A stretch of DNA of 64,000 nucleotides from the NCBI GenBank assembly GCA_964605715.1, contig CAZSDV010000002.1, forward strand, positions 1 through 64,000, given 5' to 3'. Source of the DNA: JAPUME01 sp964605715. Its GTDB lineage: Bacteria > Acidobacteriota > Terriglobia > UBA7540 > JAPUME01. Each line of letters starts with the position of its first letter. The stretch's first letter is position 1. This document shows, piece by piece, positions 20,501-28,492 of the stretch. The translations under genes were made by a program, and so were the position numbers. The notes under the pieces are model-generated. The model was given only the letters and a program-made list of their open reading frames with translations. It had not been told where the DNA came from and did not search any database.

Positions 20501-20791
20501 ATGGGTAATGCGCCTAGAAAGCAAACTCGCCTCTGGGTTCCCTGGAACAATCGTTATTCCGCTGGCCCGTTTGGCAAAGGCTCCATCATGGGTATCAAGC
20601 CGCAGCTTGACCATGCGGGTGGCCTTATCTGGTCCATGGCACTGAAAACAATTATTGGAAAGTATTGGTCGAACGTCCCGCTGGAAATCAATTGTTTCCA
20701 ATGATTCCGGAGCTGGCCTAGCCAATGAATCTGCAGCTGAAAGTAAGGAAATCAACAATATAAGAGAAAGCCGACGGATGAACATGTACAC
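17552..20791 (-). CDS. PSCyt1-DUF1549-LamG-DUF1553 multidomain exported protein
   Basis: 1079 residues. Signal peptide ([19 protein letters not shown]), then a Planctomycete-type cytochrome motif C48-x2-C51-H52 (CFQCH), DUF1549 ([27 protein letters not shown]) with a second CxxCH ([13 protein letters not shown]), a concanavalin/LamG-like beta-sandwich in the middle (about 480-650), and DUF1553 ([36 protein letters not shown]). It is exported and heme-binding by motif. GTG start at 20791, or an ATG two codons later. It pairs with the DUF1501 gene downstream. Catalytic activity is not established for this family as far as I know. Confidence 0.93.
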   Translation of the reverse strand: [1079 protein letters not shown]

Positions 20792-21133
20792 ACGCCCCGA
20801 TCGATAATTTACTTAAATGGATTCTAATTCATTCATAGGAAATTTCCAACTCTGCTTTGAAAACTATCTGCATGGTAAATGACATACCCAACCTCCTTCG
20901 CAACATGTCTGGAGGCCAACTTGGTCACTGTGTGAGTTGGTTACAATAAAGTCGATACGGCGAGCATTGCATGAGAACAAGGAAAGCTCTTGCTTCCTCG
21001 ACCGGACTTACCAGGTATGATAAAATCTCGTCCAAGCTATCCAAAAAAACTAGAAATTGGAACAGAAAAGATTATCAGCGGTAAAGCTTTGCCAAATACT
21101 CTTACAAATACATTTTAAGGGAACAGGAAGTTC
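20792..21133. other. Divergent promoter region, no gene seen
   Basis: 342 bp between the divergent PSCyt1/DUF1549 gene (minus) and the metallo-beta-lactamase-fold gene (plus). No open frame with coding character, no hairpin-plus-T-run terminator and no RNA motif recognised. Confidence 0.35.
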
Positions 21134-22003
21134 GTGGCCTTACAAAACGCTCTATTAATTTTTCTCATTACCTTTCTTCTTGAAGCATCCACTGAAACTC
21201 GAGGAGAAAGTATACAAGCCTCGGACGGGGTTTATTGTGTGGGACGCGGAGAGTGGGGGCGCCTGAAAGTACTTAGTCACCCTCAGGATTCAAACGTCTA
21301 CCTGATCTCAGGAGGCAACGAACTGGCCTTAATTGACACTGGAACTGGAGTAAGGATTGACCGGATCCTTTCCAATATTCGAACTCGAGGATTCAACCCG
21401 AAAAAAATCACAAAGATATTCCTTACCAGCGCACACTTCGATCACTCAGGGGGAGTTATTCCGCTATTGAAACGGTTTCCAAATCTTAAGATCTATGCTG
21501 GCAAACCGGAGGTAGCCCCACTCAGAAACTCAAATTCCAGTTACCTTGCTTACTCGCTCCTTTCTTCAATGCCAGCCCTCGAACCCATCCAGGTTGATCA
21601 CACTCCAGCTGACAAGGAGGTAATCCGTGTTGGGCGCGTTTCGGTAACCGCTTTTGAAGTTCCCGGGCATACGCCGGGAGCAATCGCTTACCTGGCCGAG
21701 GTGGGTGGTCAAAAAATTCTCTTTACGGGAGATACAGCCATCGGAGATCAACCTTTAGGAAAGGGGATTCTTGGAAAACTTGATGGACATTGGCGCTCTA
21801 ACGTCACTGATCTCGACAGCTCTCTGCGCCGGCTGTTTCACTTGAATGCAGAAGTCATGCTCCCTGGGCATGGTCGCTGGTTCAGGGGTCGCCGGCAGGT
21901 ACAAGAAAATCTCCAGCATTGCCAATGGCGACTGGACTTCCTTTTGAGAATCCCCGACGTTGAAACACTTTTGATGATTGGCAAGGCACCTGACCCACGT
22001 TAA
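21134..22003 (+). CDS. Exported metallo-beta-lactamase-fold hydrolase
   Basis: 289 residues with an N-terminal hydrophobic signal (LLIFLITFLLEAS). GTG start at 21134 is preceded by an AGGGAACAGGAAG ribosome site. The MBL fold motifs are present: the HxHxDH region reads SAHFDHSGG, then PGHTPGAIAYL, FTGDTAIGD and LPGHGRWF. The first His of HxHxDH is Ser, so metal site 1 lacks one expected ligand while site 2 ligands appear intact. Likely periplasmic. Substrate unknown. Confidence 0.85.
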   Translation: MALQNALLIFLITFLLEASTETRGESIQASDGVYCVGRGEWGRLKVLSHPQDSNVYLISGGNELALIDTGTGVRIDRILSNIRTRGFNPKKITKIFLTSAHFDHSGGVIPLLKRFPNLKIYAGKPEVAPLRNSNSSYLAYSLLSSMPALEPIQVDHTPADKEVIRVGRVSVTAFEVPGHTPGAIAYLAEVGGQKILFTGDTAIGDQPLGKGILGKLDGHWRSNVTDLDSSLRRLFHLNAEVMLPGHGRWFRGRRQVQENLQHCQWRLDFLLRIPDVETLLMIGKAPDPR

Positions 22004-22061
22004 ACTCAGGGGCACAAATGGCTATATTTCTCCGAGCTACCAACATCCGGTTTCCACTACT

Positions 22062-23234
22062 GTGAAGATTCTTTCTCCTCTCACTCGATTCCTGACCGAC
22101 GAACTTCATCGTCGTCGTCGTATTTCATTCCGAGAATATATGCACTGGTGCCTATATCATCCCCAGTATGGCTATTATTTACAGGCCCGAGGGCGCACCG
22201 GAAAAGAAGGTGACTTCTTCACTAGCAGTGATATTGGAACTCTATTTGCCCGTATTGTCGCGCGTCAGATCATCGAGATCTGGAATGTGCTTGAACGACC
22301 ACATCCATTTGACCTAGTGGAAATGGGTGCCGGAAAGGGTCTATTTGCTCTCGATTTTCTGCGCTGGGTTGAGCGCAAGGCTCCCGAATTCCATCAAGCC
22401 TTGCGCTACACGGTGATCGAATCAGGAGGAGAGCAGGCAGCAGCTTGTGCAAGGCTACGCAAGTCCGAATTGGGTAACAAGGTGCAATTCGCTGATAACC
22501 TTGAGGCTCTTAATCCTGTGATTGGCTGTTTTTTTTCGAACGAGCTAGTAGATGCCTTTCCTGTTTCGGTAGTTGGCCGCATCGGTGGACGGCTAAAGGA
22601 ACTCTATCTAACACTAAAAGACGGCAGGTTAACCGAAGAGTTCGGGCCACTAAGCAACACTGGAGTGGCAGCCTACGTCGCCCGTTATGCTCATGAACTC
22701 GAAGAAGGCTTACGAATGGAGGTCCAGCTAGAGGCGACCAAATGGCTAAAAGGGGTGGCTAAAAAACTTAAGCAGGGATTCATTCTTACAGTAGATTATG
22801 GCAACTTGGCACCTCAACTTTACCGTATACCTCACCCACGAGGGACACTCCTCTCTTTTCGGCATCATAAGGCAAGTGAAGATTTTTATAGAACGCCAGG
22901 AGAGCAGGACCTCAGCGCACATGTTAATTTCACATCACTTATTGATGCAGGAAAGGATGCAGGACTTATATCTACAGGCTTCACTACTCAGGAAAAATTC
23001 TTGATGGCGCTTGGCGAGTCTGACCAATTTGCAGAATTTTTCGAGGAAGAAAGCACTGAGGTTGGAAGGCTCCAAGCACGCCTACAGCTGAAACGACTCA
23101 TTTACCCCGAGGATATGGGTGAAGTTTTCAAGATACTAATACAACACCGAGGAGTCAAGGAACCGGATCTTACCGGGCTAAGATACGCTACTCCACCTCA
23201 CCCTTTTAGCCCAAAGAAAGAGAAAGTTCGATAA
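22062..23234 (+). CDS. MidA/NDUFAF7-family SAM-dependent methyltransferase
   Basis: About 390 residues from a GTG at 22062. The longer frame begins at a TTG overlapping the previous gene and is less likely. The family signature ISFREYMHWCLYHPQYGYY opens the protein, followed by DFFTSSDIGTLFARIVARQI and the SAM site VEMGAGKGLFALD. MidA in mitochondria methylates an arginine of the complex I subunit NDUFS2; the bacterial role is less clear. Context gives little help, although an isolated nuoB lies about 9 kb away. Confidence 0.88.
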   Translation: MKILSPLTRFLTDELHRRRRISFREYMHWCLYHPQYGYYLQARGRTGKEGDFFTSSDIGTLFARIVARQIIEIWNVLERPHPFDLVEMGAGKGLFALDFLRWVERKAPEFHQALRYTVIESGGEQAAACARLRKSELGNKVQFADNLEALNPVIGCFFSNELVDAFPVSVVGRIGGRLKELYLTLKDGRLTEEFGPLSNTGVAAYVARYAHELEEGLRMEVQLEATKWLKGVAKKLKQGFILTVDYGNLAPQLYRIPHPRGTLLSFRHHKASEDFYRTPGEQDLSAHVNFTSLIDAGKDAGLISTGFTTQEKFLMALGESDQFAEFFEEESTEVGRLQARLQLKRLIYPEDMGEVFKILIQHRGVKEPDLTGLRYATPPHPFSPKKEKVR

Positions 23235-23255
23235 AAGCCTTAATTCTAGCTGGCT

Positions 23256-25238
23256 TCAACCAATACGGCGGGAAGCTTTACGAAAAGCTTCCTTGAGATA
23301 TTTATTAGCTTCATCGAGAGCACCTTGCGCGTTGTCATTAGTCTGAAGTGCGCGACGATACTCATTCACGGCTCGGTCCCGTTGGCCGGTAAGATCAAAA
23401 ATCTTGCCCAGGGTCAAATGGCACCATACCTCGATCCACCTAGGATTCAAGTCGCCTTTCAGTGCCGCGCGGAACGAACGATTAGCTTCCTGGTAATTCT
23501 GCAGCTTAAAAAAAATATCCCCAATGCGATAATTAGCAAGTGAGCTATTTCGGTTCAACTGGAGAACATCTTGATAGGCCCTAATGGCTTCAAGATAAGC
23601 CCGCCCCTGCATTAACTGGTCCGCTCTTGCTAACTGGACCTCGTAACGGGTACGGTCATCATACTTTAGAATCCGACTGGCCGGGTCCACAATCACCTTC
23701 AAGGGCTTCGTTCTGGTATTGATTGTAAAATCAACGGTTGTCCCTATCATGTCCAGCTTTACGGAGACGGGCCGTGCCCCCTCGGCAAGGATACGTACCT
23801 CCACCGGCATGCGAAAAATATCTAAATCTTGCTCAATTTTTCCAACTGTCTGGTAGCCCTGAGCGGTTCTGTAGACCACCCAGCTCCTCTTGAACTGAGG
23901 TACCCCGGTTGAGTTGACCCACTGAGCAAAGAAATAGGTGAGCTCCTGTTCGGTTTCCTCCTCCAATAAAATCTGGAGGTCTTCAGAGGCAATAGTATCC
24001 CAGGCGTAATCGGTAACCATAGCCCGAAGTGCTTCAATAAATTTTTCCTGGCCCACTACGTAACGGAGCATATGAAAAACCATCGCCCCTTTTTGAAAAA
24101 CAACTGATTGGAATTCAGCGGAGTACTCCCGGAGAAGCCCTGACTGACTGAGGGGAACCGCATCCTCTCTTGTTAATGCCCCAACAGATATCCTTCTCAT
24201 GGTCTGCTCAAATCCCGCCTGACCCTTGACCTCTTCTTCAAACATAGCAGCAGAATAGGTCGCCAACCCCTCCTCAAGATATCTATCGTGAATTGTTTCG
24301 GGACTTACGAGATTGCGCCACCATTGATGAGCTAGTTCGTGCCCCAGTAAACTGTAATTGACATTGGCAGTCAGTCCACGTGCGGCAAGAAGCGTTAGGC
24401 CCGGGCCGGAGTAACCTCCCACTCCACCATCCTCAATTTCGACGATGGCAAGCTGCTGAAAAGGGTAAGGGCCGAACTGGCGAGAGTAGAAATTTACAGC
24501 TTCAGAAATAGCCTCTGCGTAGACCTCTACTATTTCCGGGTCGTCGCGCTTCAGATAGAAGGTCGTACTGGGCCCGGGTTCGGTAGAGGGAATAACATTG
24601 TAGCTACCTGCCGCAACAGTTCCAGGAAAGGTTGTGTTGTGTTCCCGAAACGTATAGGTAATCTTACCGGATTCAGAAACCGGTTGAGCCCCCTCACCAG
24701 AAGCAATAACTACCTCGCCAGTGGGAACGGTAATACGCATTTCCGCCGAAAAGCGATCTACTCCATAACCGCTTACCGGAAACCAACGTGCCGGGTAAAG
24801 CAGGTAAGAGCCCTCAGGTCCAATGTATGCGAGCTTTAGATTCTCAACTGGGCTACCTTCAGCCGTTGCAAGTACCCCCCCATATTCGATAGTAAGAAAA
24901 CTAGCCTCACCTTCAGCCAATGGGTTAAGGAAATCTACATTCAGTTGATAGCCTCTATCCTGGCGGAATCCCAGGGGTTCACCTTTAGCATCGACTACGC
25001 TTTGAACCCGCAAGCTTCGATTAAGTTCAAGAGTAAGGGTTAGTAAGTCAGTGAGAGGAAGGAAATCAATCCTCACTCTTGAAGTAATTAAGTGGGCAGA
25101 TGGGAATAGCTCCGCCTCAATAGTGTAGCTCTCTACATCTACTCTCTCCAGCTGCCCGAAAACTGAAGAAGGAGTTGCTGCCAGCAACAAGATCACCCAG
25201 AACAGCATAATTGCTCCTATAGCTTCTTTTTGCCTCAT
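23256..25238 (-). CDS. Exported M1-like (gluzincin) aminopeptidase with C-terminal TPR repeats
   Basis: 660 residues with a signal peptide (IGAIMLFWVILLLAATPSSVFG). The zinc site is H300-E-L-A-H304 with E323 as third ligand, the HExxH-x18-E spacing of M1 peptidases. The usual GxMEN exopeptidase motif is not recognisable; the region reads GGVGGYSGPG. The C-terminal 110 residues form about three TPR motifs (YLEAIRAYQDVLQLN, NYQEANRSFRAAL, DRAVNEYRRALQTN). Probably a periplasmic peptidase with a protein-binding tail. Its gene ends 21 bp from the convergent MidA gene. Confidence 0.9.
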   Translation of the reverse strand: MRQKEAIGAIMLFWVILLLAATPSSVFGQLERVDVESYTIEAELFPSAHLITSRVRIDFLPLTDLLTLTLELNRSLRVQSVVDAKGEPLGFRQDRGYQLNVDFLNPLAEGEASFLTIEYGGVLATAEGSPVENLKLAYIGPEGSYLLYPARWFPVSGYGVDRFSAEMRITVPTGEVVIASGEGAQPVSESGKITYTFREHNTTFPGTVAAGSYNVIPSTEPGPSTTFYLKRDDPEIVEVYAEAISEAVNFYSRQFGPYPFQQLAIVEIEDGGVGGYSGPGLTLLAARGLTANVNYSLLGHELAHQWWRNLVSPETIHDRYLEEGLATYSAAMFEEEVKGQAGFEQTMRRISVGALTREDAVPLSQSGLLREYSAEFQSVVFQKGAMVFHMLRYVVGQEKFIEALRAMVTDYAWDTIASEDLQILLEEETEQELTYFFAQWVNSTGVPQFKRSWVVYRTAQGYQTVGKIEQDLDIFRMPVEVRILAEGARPVSVKLDMIGTTVDFTINTRTKPLKVIVDPASRILKYDDRTRYEVQLARADQLMQGRAYLEAIRAYQDVLQLNRNSSLANYRIGDIFFKLQNYQEANRSFRAALKGDLNPRWIEVWCHLTLGKIFDLTGQRDRAVNEYRRALQTNDNAQGALDEANKYLKEAFRKASRRIG

Positions 25239-25422
25239 TCAGCACCTTCGAAGTGGACATATGCCGACTCTCAATTATATTACGCTGTAACCTAAATCGT
25301 TGCCTACTAGTTTAACCGGACTGCGCAATGCCGTACAGTAAAGGATCCCAGGTGCCACAGTACTCACCAAGGGTACTGCTTAGGAAACCCTCTCCCAAGA
25401 AGCCTAACAAGCAAATTCAAAC

Positions 25423-26586
25423 TTAGTGTCCGAGTGTTCTTAAAATCAATTCTGCAGCCCGCTCAACCGCCCCTGGACCGCCTAAAGCTGACCTTACTTC
25501 GGTCAACTCCGCCACCATCTTCTCGCGCACCTGCCGTTCGTCTAATAGCCTCTCCACTTCACGAGCTATTTTAGGTCCCGTAAAATCTTGCTGGAAGAGT
25601 TCCTTCACAATCTCCCGCCCGGCAATCAGATTCACCATAGAATAAAAAGGGACGTCTACCAGTAACCTACCCACTAACCACGTAAGAGCTGAAACCCGGT
25701 AGACAACCACCATTGGACACCCGAGCAGACAGGCTTCTAGGGTTGCTGTACCGCTCGCTACAACAGCGGCCGCAGAGTATTTTAGGGCACTATAAGCACT
25801 ACCCTTCAGCACCCGCAAGGAAGAGATGTTCCCTCCCCAGTCTTTAACAGAACGCTGTATCAAGCCAGGAGAAAGAGTGGAGGCAGAGGGGATCACAAAT
25901 TGAATATCACGAGAGCCAGAAAGAATCGTAATGGCCTCAAGCATTTTCGGCAAATTGTGGCAAACCTCTCCTTTCCGACTGCCAGGTAACATTGCAACCA
26001 CAGGGCATACCGGGTTGAGGAAATTCTGGGAAAAAAACTCCTCTCGACTCAACGAAGATTCAACTGACCCCACCAACGGATGCCCAACATACTCAACATC
26101 AATTCCTGCCTGACGATAGAAATCTTCCTCAAACGGAAAAATGCATATCATCTTACTTATTGTCTTGCGCATTACATGCACGCGAGATTTTCTCCATGCC
26201 CAAATCTGAGGGCTTACAAAGTAGATGACCGGAATTCCTCGTTGCTTCAGTTTTTTTGCCAGCCGAAGATTGAAATCTGGAAAGTCAATTAAGATGGCAG
26301 CACGTGGCTTGCGCGCATCCACCTCCTGAAGAAGTCTGTGAAAAGCTCCAAGAATCCGCGGGAAAAAACCTGCGACTTCGGTGATTCCCACCACAGAAAC
26401 ATCACGCGCATTAACAACGGTATCAACTCCTGCGCGCCGCATCTCCTGCCCTCCACAACCAAAGAATTTTAACTCCCCTGACTTCCTCCTGAGAGAGTCG
26501 GCAAGCTGTGCACCGTACAGGTCTCCAGAGAGCTCCCCTGCGACGATAAGCAGTGGGTCACCAGCTAATGGTGTTTCAGTCGGCAT
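25423..26586 (-). CDS. lpxB: Lipid-A-disaccharide synthase LpxB
   Basis: 387 residues, GT19 family. LpxB joins UDP-diacylglucosamine and lipid X to make the lipid A disaccharide at the inner face of the cytoplasmic membrane. Hallmarks are AGELSGDLYGA at the N-terminus, LIDFPDFNLRLAKKLK, FVSPQIWAWRKSR, FPFEEDFY, LPGSRKGEV and ASGTATLEACLLGCPMVVVYR. It starts 4 bp after the end of the ABC transporter gene, so the three genes form one operon. Evidence for a lipopolysaccharide-type outer membrane. Confidence 0.97.
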   Translation of the reverse strand: MPTETPLAGDPLLIVAGELSGDLYGAQLADSLRRKSGELKFFGCGGQEMRRAGVDTVVNARDVSVVGITEVAGFFPRILGAFHRLLQEVDARKPRAAILIDFPDFNLRLAKKLKQRGIPVIYFVSPQIWAWRKSRVHVMRKTISKMICIFPFEEDFYRQAGIDVEYVGHPLVGSVESSLSREEFFSQNFLNPVCPVVAMLPGSRKGEVCHNLPKMLEAITILSGSRDIQFVIPSASTLSPGLIQRSVKDWGGNISSLRVLKGSAYSALKYSAAAVVASGTATLEACLLGCPMVVVYRVSALTWLVGRLLVDVPFYSMVNLIAGREIVKELFQQDFTGPKIAREVERLLDERQVREKMVAELTEVRSALGGPGAVERAAELILRTLGH

Positions 26587-26590
26587 AGCC

Positions 26591-28444
26591 TTAAACCTGT
26601 TTCTCCTGAAGACTTAAGATTTCCTGTTGTTTGTATTGGAGCTGGTAGAGTTTATAGTAGAGTCCTCGCTCTTCCATTAACTCCTGGTGAGTGCCAGTTT
26701 CGCGGACTTGGCCTTTGTGCAGTACGACAATCTTGTCAGCATTTTGGATGGTTGAGAGCCGATGGGCGATAACCAGGGCAGTCCGACTTTCAAGTAACTT
26801 TTCCACGCCTTCGCGCACAGCAAATTCGGTCTCAGGATCAACACTCGAGGTGGCTTCGTCAAGAATCAGTATTCGTGGCTCGTGCGCCAGCGCACGAGCG
26901 TACGAAAGCAATTGCTTCTGGCCAACCGAAAGTATAGAACTTCGTTCGTCCATTTGTGCCTGGTACTTTTTTGGAAGTTGATTGACATACCGATCAAACT
27001 TCACACGCCTGGCAGCACTTTCGAGTGCTTCCTGTTGAATACCCTCAGTTCCCAAGCGGATGTTGCTTGAAATTGTACCCGAAAACAAATAAGGGTCCTG
27101 GAGCACAACTGCAAAGTTGCGTCGCAGGTCCGATTGCCGCAGCAGGCGGATGTCCACTCCGTCTATAAGAATCTCCCCTTCACTGACATCATAAAATCGC
27201 AAGAGAAGGCTAGCAAGTGTCGTTTTTCCAGCCCCCGTGTGGCCTACCACCGCTACCGTCTGGCCCGGATCTACAGTAAAGGATGTACCTCTCAGGACCT
27301 TATGATCGCCCTGGTAGGCAAATGTTACGTTACGAAATTCAATCCTGCCCTTCCCTAGCTTTAATTCCTTCGGCTGTGAAGGATCGTTAACAGTAACAGG
27401 GGCATCAAGAAGGTTAAAGATTCTCTCAGAACTCGCCATTGCTGATTGGAGAATATTGTATTTATCACTCAGATCCTGAATTGGCCGGTAAAAACGTTGC
27501 GAGTACTGGATGAAAGCCAACACCACTCCAAGACTAACCAAACCATCCATTGTTAGTCCTCCTCCAAACCACAAGACGATCGCTACTGCAACCACACCAA
27601 GACATTCTACTGCTGGGAGAAAAAGACCGTAGGCAAAAATGGAATCCTTGTAGGCCCTCAATTGTTTACGGTTTATAGTTTTAAACTCCTCAAAACTCAA
27701 CTGCTCACGATTCGAAAGTTGGATGACGACAATGCCTGAAAGGTGCTCCTGTAGATAGGCATTGATTCTAGCTAAAGTTGTGCGTGTGCGCCGATAGGAC
27801 TCCCTCACGACACGCCGGAAAACCATAGTGATAATGATGATGAACGGAAGGACAGCAAAAGTCATAAGCGCAATACGCCAATTTATAGTCAGCATGACAA
27901 TAATGATGCCAAAGAGTGTAAAGAGATCTCCAAAAATCGCCACTACACCGGAAGCAAAAAGTTCGTTCAATACATCGACATCTGCAGTAACGCGAGTTAC
28001 AAGTCTTCCCACAGGATTCTTGTCGAAGAAACTAAGAGGAAGTCTTTGTAGGTGGGCAAAGACCTCCCTTCGCACATCAAACATGATCTTCTGCCCCACT
28101 AGTTGCATCGTGTATGTCTGGAGAAACTCAAGTGCAAAAGTAAGAAAAAGCGTTGGTAAAAAGATGAGCAGTACAATCTGAAAGATGCCAATCTGAGGAT
28201 CAGGACTAAGCCACGGGTCAAGGAAAGCGGCAACGGGCCTGGATGGGTCTGGGTCAAGATAGTGGTCTACTTCCACCTTAAGCAAGTACGGAGGGATCAC
28301 CTGCAAAAAGGATGCGCCGACAATGGCGACAAAGGCGACCACCGCAACTTTCCGGTAAGGCGACATATAGCCTAGAAGTCGCCGCATTAATTGCCAGTCG
28401 TAGGCTTTCCCGAGAACTTCCTCTTCATGGTAAATGTTAGACAC
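26591..28444 (-). CDS. ABC exporter half-transporter with canonical catalytic Glu
   Basis: 617 residues: six-helix exporter membrane domain (about 1-340), then a nucleotide-binding domain. Walker A VGHTGAGKTT, signature LSVGQ (variant of LSGGQ), Walker B ILILDEATSSVD with catalytic Glu, H-loop AHRLST. Combined with the upstream gene, which has Asp in place of this Glu, it fits a heterodimeric type IV exporter with one canonical and one degenerate ATP site. It lies immediately upstream of lpxB, so lipid A or another envelope lipid is a reasonable but unproven substrate. Multidrug export is the alternative. Confidence 0.93.
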   Translation of the reverse strand: MSNIYHEEEVLGKAYDWQLMRRLLGYMSPYRKVAVVAFVAIVGASFLQVIPPYLLKVEVDHYLDPDPSRPVAAFLDPWLSPDPQIGIFQIVLLIFLPTLFLTFALEFLQTYTMQLVGQKIMFDVRREVFAHLQRLPLSFFDKNPVGRLVTRVTADVDVLNELFASGVVAIFGDLFTLFGIIIVMLTINWRIALMTFAVLPFIIIITMVFRRVVRESYRRTRTTLARINAYLQEHLSGIVVIQLSNREQLSFEEFKTINRKQLRAYKDSIFAYGLFLPAVECLGVVAVAIVLWFGGGLTMDGLVSLGVVLAFIQYSQRFYRPIQDLSDKYNILQSAMASSERIFNLLDAPVTVNDPSQPKELKLGKGRIEFRNVTFAYQGDHKVLRGTSFTVDPGQTVAVVGHTGAGKTTLASLLLRFYDVSEGEILIDGVDIRLLRQSDLRRNFAVVLQDPYLFSGTISSNIRLGTEGIQQEALESAARRVKFDRYVNQLPKKYQAQMDERSSILSVGQKQLLSYARALAHEPRILILDEATSSVDPETEFAVREGVEKLLESRTALVIAHRLSTIQNADKIVVLHKGQVRETGTHQELMEERGLYYKLYQLQYKQQEILSLQEKQV

Positions 28445-28492
28445 TGAAGTAATAGCCCTCAGACAAAAAAATGGAAACCATCAAGAATCGTG

